Assembly: GCA_007127255.1 (NCBI GenBank) | Contig: SKZS01000047.1 | Location: 1-5,466, forward strand | Source of the DNA: Syntrophomonadaceae bacterium | Lineage (GTDB): Bacteria > Bacillota > Dethiobacteria > DTU022 | DNA length: 5,466 nt | Direction: 5' to 3' | Part shown: positions 1 through 4,855 of the stretch, piece by piece | Layout of the letters: each line of letters begins with the position of its first letter | Numbering within the stretch: position 1 is the first letter of the stretch | Notes under the pieces: model-generated | What the model was told of the DNA's origin: nothing | The model's database searches: none | What the model saw: only the letters and a program-made list of their open reading frames with translations | Program-made: the position numbers and the translations under genes

Positions 1-2
1 CA

Positions 3-188
3 CCAGATCCTGAGCCTGAAGCAGATCAGCCCGGAGAAGATGAAACTCTAATTATAGAGCCGGAATCCCCGCTGACCAGCCCGCCGCTGCCCCGGACAGA
101 CGGAGCATCATTGGGACTGCTGGCTACTGGAGCATTGGTTCTTATCGCCGGGATGGTCATAGCAAAAGCTAATTATAGGAAGGTTTAA
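3..188 (+). CDS. C-terminal end of a sortase-anchored (LPXTG-like) surface protein, 5' truncated by the window
   Basis: Reading in frame from base 3, 61 residues precede a TAA stop at 186-188. The first 28 or so are rich in Pro, Glu and Asp (PDPEPEADQPGEDE...), as in wall-spanning stalks. Then come LPRTD at bases 87-101, a hydrophobic stretch (SLGLLATGALVLIAGMVIA) and a short basic tail (KANYRKV). Motif, membrane segment and positive tail in this order are the layout of a sortase cell-wall sorting signal, so the protein is probably exported and covalently attached to peptidoglycan. The fifth motif position is Asp rather than the usual Gly, so either the cognate sortase has a relaxed or different preference, or this is simply a C-terminal membrane anchor. 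The N-terminal functional part lies outside the window, so its role is unknown. No clear terminator separates it from the promoter at 234, so some read-through into the riboswitch leader is possible. Confidence 0.8.
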   Translation, partial: PDPEPEADQPGEDETLIIEPESPLTSPPLPRTDGASLGLLATGALVLIAGMVIAKANYRKV

Positions 189-233
189 CAAATTAACAAA
201 TGGATGGTAAAAAACAAAAATTCTAATAAATAT

Positions 234-262
234 TTGACAAAAAGCGCTTGTTAGGGTATTGT
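234..262 (+). promoter_or_regulatory. Sigma-A type promoter of the riboswitch leader
   Basis: A perfect -35 hexamer TTGACA (234-239) is followed after 17 bases by TATTGT (257-262), a 4/6 match to TATAAT. Transcription would start near 268-270, about 15 bases before the first aptamer, so both aptamers would be on the transcript. The spacer carries the perfect 8-base palindrome AAGCGCTT at 242-249, which could be a repressor site. No start site is proven. Confidence 0.7.
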
Positions 263-284
263 ACCTATAAGTATCCGTGAAAGT

Positions 285-388
285 TAACCTGAAAGATAAA
301 GGCAAACCTGCTTAAAGGCAGGGACGCAAAGCTGAAGGGTCTAAAGTTCTTATCAGAGCTATGACAGCCTGGCTGCCGAAACAGGTTA
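285..388 (+). promoter_or_regulatory. Cyclic di-GMP-I (GEMM) riboswitch, first of two tandem aptamers
   Basis: The conserved GEMM-I core is present in order: GGCAAACC (301-308), CGCAAAGC (325-332), GGGTCTAAAG (337-346), then ATGACAGCCTGGCTGCCGAA (361-380). A P1 helix forms between TAACCTG (285-291) and CAGGTTA (382-388). One internal hairpin pairs CCTGC (307-311) with GCAGG (318-322); another pairs 345-350 with 355-360. From remembered Vc2 numbering, the G directly before CAAACC is the ligand-contacting G20, and the CC of GCCGA holds C92. Both are kept, which favours c-di-GMP over the cGAMP-type G20A variants. No GC hairpin with a T-run follows this copy, so it seems to lack its own terminator and probably acts through or with the second aptamer. 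Confidence 0.93.
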
Positions 389-460
389 TTTTATAATATT
401 TTGAGGAAAGTAATTGCAAGTCAAGTTTGATGCAGTAAAGAAAAGCCAATAAAATATTCG

Positions 461-556
461 ACCGACAAAGGCAAACCAGTCGAAAGACAGGGGCGCAACG
501 CTAAAGGGTCTAAAGCTCTTTTTAGAGCCATGACAGCCTGGCTACCGAAACGGGTA
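461..556 (+). promoter_or_regulatory. Cyclic di-GMP-I (GEMM) riboswitch, second tandem aptamer next to the expression platform
   Basis: The core elements match the first copy: GGCAAACC (470-477), a GAAA tetraloop hairpin (479-481 with 486-488), CGCAACGC (494-501), GGGTCTAAAG (506-515), ATGACAGCCTGGCTACCGAA (530-549). The two cores (301-385 and 470-554) align without gaps, with about 14 differences in 85 positions by hand count. Some changes preserve pairing: C311-G318 becomes T480-A487, and T347-G358 becomes C516-G527. The local P1 is weak (ACCG at 461-464 with CGGGT at 551-555, one G bulged). The same 5' strand (460-468) is perfectly complementary over 9 bases to 571-579, just before the terminator, suggesting a switching helix. 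The third A of the CGCAAAGC box is C here, so affinity may differ from copy one. Confidence 0.92.
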
Positions 557-570
557 TTTTTGTTTCAAAG

Positions 571-1776
571 TTGTCGGTCCCTCTTCAAGGAGGGAATTTT
601 TTTATCAAAGGCAAAGGTAGATGGGTTAAAAGTGTATGCACCTGCATAGCAGTAAGCCTGATAATTTTTGGAGCTGCGGTTTACCTGCTGCCGGAAAACT
701 ATCAGGTGGTGCAGACTGGCAGTAAAGCAGAGGCTGCGTTTGAACAGCAGTCTTTTGATGATTTGAGAATTACTTTCACCGAGCTGAATGGCTTTGCCTC
801 AGAAGAAGGTTCTAACAGGCAAGAAACAGGCGAAGAAGATTTAGCGGATCGGGCAAGCGGCAGTTCCGATCCGGTAGCAGAAGAAAATGAAACTATGCCA
901 GGGTTTGCTGAAGAAAATAGCAGTGCACCCGCGGATCATGCAACTGATGAGGCGGTTAATAATAGTTACGAAGAAAATGAAGCCGAACAGCAGCCTTTTG
1001 AAACAGCCGCCGAATTGCCCTCTGAAGCAGCTGCCCACAGGGGAGAAGAAAAAGGTCAGGAAATAAAAGATGATCAAATATTGACTGAACCGGCAGCTGA
1101 GCCTGCAGTCGAACCTGCTCCGATCGCACCTGTTTCTTATGCCTGGAGTCCTGCAGAAAATTATACTTTCAGGGTGGAAGTTAAAGTTACTAACAGTGGA
1201 ACAGACACCTCTAAAAATGTTAATGTCTCGGTGCCCCTGCCGGAAAACAGTTCTCCCTACCAGACTACATCCCTGCAATCTGTTAATTATGAAACTGTAT
1301 CGACAACCGGTCGGGTAAGCACTTTTAGTCTTGGCGATATAGAGCCGGGAAAAACCAGTACAATCATTGTTGATTTTGACATGGCTGTGCGTCCTGTAGC
1401 TGTTAATTCAACAAATGATACCATGGAAAGTGCACGTGAAGTCTATGAAAAATATGCTGGCAGCGGTAACTGCCGCACCCTGGCCCGGAAATTTATTGAC
1501 GGTGTGCAGGAAATTGGCATTAATGCCCGTGAAGTAATTGGTTTTGCGCGTCCTCAGCGCGGGGCAATGACTGCCGGTTCGCTGCAGGGTAGTCGTCACA
1601 GCTGGGCTGAGTTCTATGTTGATGGGCTGGGCTGGGTTCCTGTAGATCTCACTTTCCAGTATTTTGGTGAACTGCCCCATACCTCGCATCTAGTAGAAGC
1701 CTATAACGATCAATCTATTACTGTAAACTATTCCGGCGGCACTTTAAATGTTAGCTGGGGCAACTTTATTTTGTAG
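571..1776 (+). CDS. Membrane-anchored extracytoplasmic transglutaminase-like protein under c-di-GMP riboswitch control
   Basis: Counted from TTG 571, the 401 residues divide into a basic N-terminus, one membrane segment (about 22-40), a Glu/Ala-rich low-complexity stalk (about 57-185), a beta-sandwich-like region (about 188-278, with VKVTNSGTDTSKNVNVSVPL) and a transglutaminase-like core (about 280-362). The core shows GNCRTLARKF with Cys301, RHSWAEFYVDGLGWVPVD with His343 and Asp359: a complete Cys-His-Asp triad. The family includes cross-linking enzymes and cysteine peptidases; which this is cannot be told, and substrates are unknown. Topology predicts the catalytic domain outside the membrane. 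The start is uncertain. TTG 571 is the only usual in-frame start but has no ribosome-binding site and sits in a predicted RNA helix. ATC 604, 10 bases after AAGGAGG, would give 390 residues beginning before KGKGRWVK, a better-looking signal anchor. It is probably transcribed alone, because a terminator follows. Confidence 0.88.
   Translation: MSVPLQGGNFFIKGKGRWVKSVCTCIAVSLIIFGAAVYLLPENYQVVQTGSKAEAAFEQQSFDDLRITFTELNGFASEEGSNRQETGEEDLADRASGSSDPVAEENETMPGFAEENSSAPADHATDEAVNNSYEENEAEQQPFETAAELPSEAAAHRGEEKGQEIKDDQILTEPAAEPAVEPAPIAPVSYAWSPAENYTFRVEVKVTNSGTDTSKNVNVSVPLPENSSPYQTTSLQSVNYETVSTTGRVSTFSLGDIEPGKTSTIIVDFDMAVRPVAVNSTNDTMESAREVYEKYAGSGNCRTLARKFIDGVQEIGINAREVIGFARPQRGAMTAGSLQGSRHSWAEFYVDGLGWVPVDLTFQYFGELPHTSHLVEAYNDQSITVNYSGGTLNVSWGNFIL
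578..603 (+). terminator. Riboswitch expression platform: intrinsic terminator overlapping the gene start
   Basis: TCCCTC (578-583) pairs perfectly with GAGGGA (590-595) around a six-base loop, and seven T residues follow (597-603). This is a hairpin plus T-run directly after the second aptamer, as expected for transcription control. The 5' edge (578-579) also belongs to the segment complementary to 460-468, so that helix and the full terminator compete for two base pairs. The stem also hides the Shine-Dalgarno sequence, so it may block translation as well. Direction of control is not settled by sequence; I lean towards ligand-induced termination. Confidence 0.72.
587..594 (+). promoter_or_regulatory. 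Shine-Dalgarno sequence embedded in the terminator hairpin
   Basis: AAGGAGGG at 587-594 is the best ribosome-binding site in the leader, and its 3' half is the descending arm of the terminator stem. No ATG, GTG or TTG follows at normal spacing in the frame of the transglutaminase-like gene. The in-frame codon at about the right distance is ATC at 604. The site therefore conflicts with the TTG at 571, which lies upstream of it. Confidence 0.6.
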
Positions 1777-1818
1777 ACATATTTTGCTTTCGGCTAGTCA
1801 ATATAAATTTTACCAGGT

Positions 1819-1857
1819 AAAAAAAGGCTCCTGCGCTTCACGGTCAGGGGTTTTTTT
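1819..1857 (+). terminator. Intrinsic terminator after the transglutaminase-like gene
   Basis: Stem CTCCTG (1828-1833) pairs with CAGGGG (1845-1850), including one G-U pair, and is flanked by seven A residues (1819-1825) and seven T residues (1851-1857). The A and T tracts can extend the stem. It lies about 45 bases after the TAG stop and separates this unit from the next promoter. Confidence 0.8.
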
Positions 1858-1921
1858 ATTACTTTATTTAAATATTATAGTAGTGATAGATTAAAATAAT
1901 TAGAAGTTTTGTAAATACAGG

Positions 1922-1951
1922 TAGAATTTTATGAATACTTTCTGTTATAAT
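1922..1951 (+). promoter_or_regulatory. Extended -10 promoter of the receiver-signal peptidase gene
   Basis: TGTTATAAT at 1943-1951 is a perfect TATAAT (1946-1951) with an extended TG one base upstream. The best -35 candidate is the weak TAGAAT (1922-1927) at 18-base spacing, which is usual for extended -10 promoters. Transcription would start near 1957-1959, leaving a short leader before the AAAGGTGGG ribosome-binding site (1972-1980). The gene is therefore probably expressed independently of the riboswitch unit. Confidence 0.72.
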
Positions 1952-1986
1952 AGGCTCAAAAGCAAAACCTTAAAGGTGGGTCAGAT

Positions 1987-4248
1987 ATGTACTTGTTGTT
2001 AGTTGATTATGATTTATTTTCTTCAGCAGAAGTTCAGGAAATGCTCAAGCAGTCTCCTGAAGGGACCGACATCATAAATTGTATAACTACTGCTACTCTG
2101 CTGCGTACTGCAGAAAAGCTTAATCCTGATGTTATCATAATAGATTATGCCCTGGTCCAGGATGAAGAAGTAGATTTATTTACTGACCTGCGCAAAAAGA
2201 GTAAAGGGGCCCATATCCTGGCTTTGCTGGATCTTGATCACTATGAACAGCTTTACAAGGTTATCGAAGCCGGTGGAGTGGATGATTACATAGTCAAACC
2301 AATTCGCAAAGAAGATTTTCTGGCCCGTGTTCAGATTGCCGCAAAAAGAAAACGAGCAGACCGGGGTTTTGAAGAGCCGGATTTGAGAAGTACAGAAGCC
2401 AGCAGGGATGATTCAACAGCCTACAAAAGTACTGGCAGTGAATCAGAAGCTGACCTGAACGATCAATTACTGGCAGAAACCGATATTTCCGAGCTGATGG
2501 AAGATGATGATTCACTGCAGCTTGAGGATCAAGATGAATCAATAACAGAACCTTCGGTGCAAAACCTGTACGGAGATGATGATTTGGACCTGGACTCACA
2601 AGAGGAAGAATTAGATCTCCCATACGAAAATGATGAACCGGAATTAGAGTTTATTGAAGAAACAATAGACTCAGGTTCTAAAAGTGAAGAAGATGATACT
2701 GTTCATGAAGAACTGGATTATCTAAACGAAAGCGAGTTTGCTCCGGATGATGAAGTGTTAAGTGAAGATGAATCTTCCGAAGGCTATAGTTTTGATGATA
2801 TTATGCCAAAAGAAGAAAAAGAAGATTTTGCCGAAGTTGACAGATCAACTGAAAAACAGAATGCCAGTTCCGATTTATTTGCCGATATTGACGGAATTGA
2901 AGCAGACAAGGATTTTGGGGAAGAAAGCCTGCGGGATCTTTTCGAAGAAGAAACTACCCTTACACCCGAGGATAAGGATTCCGGGAAAAGTGAGGAGGGC
3001 TTGAAATCATTTGAAGATGTTCTTAAAGGGCCATCTGAAGACGACAACCTGGATCTTTCCGTAGAAGAATTTTATAAGTCCAGGGCTGAGGATGCCGGAC
3101 CTGCAGACGCTAAACCGCCTGCAGAATCTCTTGATAGAGAAAAAAGACAGGATAGCCAGCAGCAGAAATCGCCATTCGTGTCTCCCTTACAGTCGGAAGA
3201 GGATAACCTGTTTGAAACTCTCTTTGACGAAAAACCTCAAACCGGCGACGAAAACAAAACGCCTGGTTCTGAAAAAACAAGCAGTGAAGAGTCGTTTTTT
3301 GAACAAGATGACGAACTTGACTGGGGAGAAACATCGATTGACAAAAAGACTCAACCTTATGGTGATAGCAGAAAACCCGGTTCTAAAAAGCCAGTCAGTA
3401 AGGAGCCGTTTTTTGAACAAGATGACGAACTTGACTGGGGAGAAGCGGCAAGTACAGAATATCCTGAAGACCAGCCTCTTAACCGCAAGAGCCTGAAAGA
3501 GCATGCTTCACTGCAGGGTGAATCAGCAGATGAATTTCTATACGGTTCAGACGGCGAGCAGGAAGAAGTCTACAGCAAATCGGGCCTTGACGATTTTACT
3601 GATTATTTCGATGAGGAGTCGGAAGAAAGCGGCCGTCCCAAAACGCGCAGGAAAAGCGGGGGAGGCTCAAGAAGTATTCTGGGGTTCTTTGGCAACCTTT
3701 TATTTATAATACTGCTGCTTTTTATGGCGACCCTTTCGTTTTTCCTCATCCAGAGCAGATTATCAGGAGGCGCCCCGGAGGTAGCGGGATACCAGATGTA
3801 TATTGTCTTAAGCGGCAGTATGAGCCCTGAATTTGATACGGGCAGCCTTGCTTTTGTCCGCGAGACAGATACAGATCAACTGGTTGTCGGCGACATTATT
3901 ACCTACCGAACCCGCGCAGATTCAGATTCATTAACAACACATCGTATTGTGGAGATCAGAAGAAACGGAGACACCCGGTTTGTTACCAGGGGGGATGCCA
4001 ATAACGTTAACGACCCAACCCCTATTCCTGCTGAAAATGTGGTCGGTCGGGTAACAGGCTCGGTTCCTTATGTCGGCTATCTCCTCGATTTTGTCCAGAC
4101 GCGCATGGGTTTAATTTTACTGATATTTGTTCCCGGCCTGTTGATAATACTCTACGAGCTGGGTAAAATTATGAAATACGTGACCCAGGGCAATGATAAA
4201 AAGAGAAGAAAAGCAGACAAAAAACGTTCAAGTTTTGCCGAAGAATAA
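1987..4248 (+). CDS. Receiver domain - acidic linker - SipW/ER-type signal peptidase I fusion
   Basis: The ATG has a ribosome-binding site, AAAGGTGGG, 6 bases upstream. Residues 1-120 form a response-regulator receiver domain: acidic pocket Asp7/Asp9, likely phospho-acceptor Asp53 (NPDVIIIDYAL), and Lys104 in DDYIVKPI; the usual Thr/Ser switch position appears to be Leu80. Residues about 125-550 are Asp/Glu-rich low-complexity linker. A basic patch (RPKTRRK) precedes a membrane segment (564-588). The signal peptidase I domain (about 600-700) has LSGSMSP with nucleophile Ser611, VGDIITYR, TTHRIVEI with His652, and RGDANNVND with Asp670/Asp676. The Ser-His pairing is the SipW/archaeal/ER type rather than the Ser-Lys bacterial type. 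A second membrane segment (708-727) and a Lys/Arg-rich tail end the protein. Predicted topology puts receiver and linker in the cytoplasm and the peptidase outside. Typical family members are near 200 residues; this one has 753. The substrate is unknown; SipW in B. subtilis processes matrix proteins. Confidence 0.9.
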   Translation: MYLLLVDYDLFSSAEVQEMLKQSPEGTDIINCITTATLLRTAEKLNPDVIIIDYALVQDEEVDLFTDLRKKSKGAHILALLDLDHYEQLYKVIEAGGVDDYIVKPIRKEDFLARVQIAAKRKRADRGFEEPDLRSTEASRDDSTAYKSTGSESEADLNDQLLAETDISELMEDDDSLQLEDQDESITEPSVQNLYGDDDLDLDSQEEELDLPYENDEPELEFIEETIDSGSKSEEDDTVHEELDYLNESEFAPDDEVLSEDESSEGYSFDDIMPKEEKEDFAEVDRSTEKQNASSDLFADIDGIEADKDFGEESLRDLFEEETTLTPEDKDSGKSEEGLKSFEDVLKGPSEDDNLDLSVEEFYKSRAEDAGPADAKPPAESLDREKRQDSQQQKSPFVSPLQSEEDNLFETLFDEKPQTGDENKTPGSEKTSSEESFFEQDDELDWGETSIDKKTQPYGDSRKPGSKKPVSKEPFFEQDDELDWGEAASTEYPEDQPLNRKSLKEHASLQGESADEFLYGSDGEQEEVYSKSGLDDFTDYFDEESEESGRPKTRRKSGGGSRSILGFFGNLLFIILLLFMATLSFFLIQSRLSGGAPEVAGYQMYIVLSGSMSPEFDTGSLAFVRETDTDQLVVGDIITYRTRADSDSLTTHRIVEIRRNGDTRFVTRGDANNVNDPTPIPAENVVGRVTGSVPYVGYLLDFVQTRMGLILLIFVPGLLIILYELGKIMKYVTQGNDKKRRKADKKRSSFAEE
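3226..3444 (+). repeat. Two in-frame direct repeats of a 114-base period inside the acidic linker
   Basis: Bases 3226-3330 and 3340-3444 align at a constant 114-base offset. The last 38 bases of each (3293-3330 and 3407-3444) are identical, encoding FFEQDDELDWGE twice; the first part has diverged (DEKPQTGDENKTPGSEK versus DKKTQPYGDSRKPGSKK). The period is 38 codons, so the frame is kept. This is an internal tandem duplication within the coding sequence. Confidence 0.9.
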
Positions 4249-4296
4249 CTTTCCCCGGGAGACCGGTGTTTCAAATATCATTAAACATAAAAACAA

Positions 4297-4325
4297 GCCC
4301 CGGCAGCAAAGCTCCTGCCGGGGTT
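4297..4325. terminator. Bidirectional intrinsic terminator between convergent genes
   Basis: A 9-base perfect stem, CCCCGGCAG (4298-4306) with CTGCCGGGG (4315-4323), has an 8-base loop. On the plus strand TTCTT follows; on the minus strand the complement continues as CTTGTTTTTATG, a better T-run. It lies 49 bases after the plus-strand stop and 35 bases past the minus-strand stop, so it probably ends both convergent units. Confidence 0.85.
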
Positions 4326-4359
4326 CTTAAATTGGCGCAATATATATTTTGCCGGCTGT

Positions 4360-4842
4360 TTATAGAGGTTTAAAAAACCGGATGTCTTCAATCCCGCCTT
4401 TTCTTTCGGCCTTTGGCTTGAGCTTTGCCTTGACCTGCATGCCGATCTGAAGGTCTTCTTCTTTGCATTCCCCCAGGCGGTGAAAGAGGAGGCTGTCGGC
4501 AATTTTAACTGCAGCGATGATTGAAGGTGTTTCCCTGGGCTCACCGCTTTTATTTTTATGAACAACGGTAAATGAAAAGAGCATGCCTTCAGTTCCGACA
4601 TCGAGCCAGTCTTTTTCTTCCAGGCGATTAAAGCAGCGCTCGCAGTAAATCCTGGCGGGCACGTAAGTTACGCTGCAGGCTTCGCACCTGGAACCAAAAA
4701 ATTTGCCGTTTTCTTTAAGCTCTTCGAAAAAGCGCTGTCCGGCAACTCCGGCCGTATACCTGTTTTTAACCGGGAAATACTCTGCTCCGGGGTTCCAGTA
4801 GCGGTTATCAATATTCCTGCTGATTCTTTCCAGTATGGCCAT
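4360..4842 (-). CDS. Zn-ribbon / OB-fold (DUF35) protein, probable thiolase partner, second copy
   Basis: This 160-residue protein matches the DUF35 layout: an N-terminal helix region, a rubredoxin-like zinc ribbon with two CxxC pairs (Cys53/Cys56 and Cys67/Cys70), then an OB-fold ending in the family-like GMQVKAKLKPKAERKGGIED and FFKPL. In known cases, such as the archaeal thiolase/HMG-CoA synthase complex and BbsA with BbsB of benzylsuccinate degradation, DUF35 proteins bind thiolase-family enzymes and help handle or channel the CoA thioester. Here the same role is inferred from family and neighbours. The start has GGGAGG upstream (complement of 4849-4855), overlapping the intergenic gap of only 13 bases after the preceding DUF35 gene, so the two are co-transcribed. 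The specific acyl-CoA substrate cannot be read from the sequence. Confidence 0.87.
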   Translation of the reverse strand: MAILERISRNIDNRYWNPGAEYFPVKNRYTAGVAGQRFFEELKENGKFFGSRCEACSVTYVPARIYCERCFNRLEEKDWLDVGTEGMLFSFTVVHKNKSGEPRETPSIIAAVKIADSLLFHRLGECKEEDLQIGMQVKAKLKPKAERKGGIEDIRFFKPL

Positions 4843-4855
4843 CTTTATCCCTCCC

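Noticed and set aside
186..201. Direct octamer repeat TAACAAAT x2 after the surface-protein stop
   Set aside because: Short, AT-rich and without an adjoining element; likely chance.
266..271. TATAAG as the -10 element of the leader promoter
   Set aside because: It is 26 bases from TTGACA, too far; TATTGT at 257-262 has the ideal 17-base spacing.
597..603. T7 run as a programmed frameshift or slippage site
   Set aside because: The frame is open on both sides and the run directly follows a GC stem, so a terminator explains it better.
631..645. Lipoprotein lipobox around the Cys residues in KSVCTCIAVS
   Set aside because: The cysteines precede the hydrophobic stretch instead of following it, and no small-residue lipobox pattern fits, so a plain signal anchor is more likely.
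841..1278. Minus-strand open frame of 145 codons inside the transglutaminase-like gene
   Set aside because: It lies opposite the Glu-rich stalk, encodes no recognisable domain, and has Cys/Phe/Arg-heavy composition typical of antisense shadows.
571..1776. LapG-type adhesin protease, given the c-di-GMP link
   Set aside because: The Cys-His-Asp triad is shared by the whole superfamily; the GNC...HSWAEFYV...GWVPVD layout fits the general transglutaminase core, and the RNA-level control differs from the LapD/LapG system.
2762..3709. Several short open frames on both strands inside the acidic linker
   Set aside because: They result from the repetitive GAA/GAT-rich coding sequence; none has a recognisable domain and all overlap a strongly supported gene.
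3800..4000. LexA/UmuD-like or classic Ser-Lys signal peptidase domain
   Set aside because: The motif TTHRIVEI supplies His where the bacterial type has Lys, and the flanking membrane segments and RGDANNVND fit the SipW/ER type.
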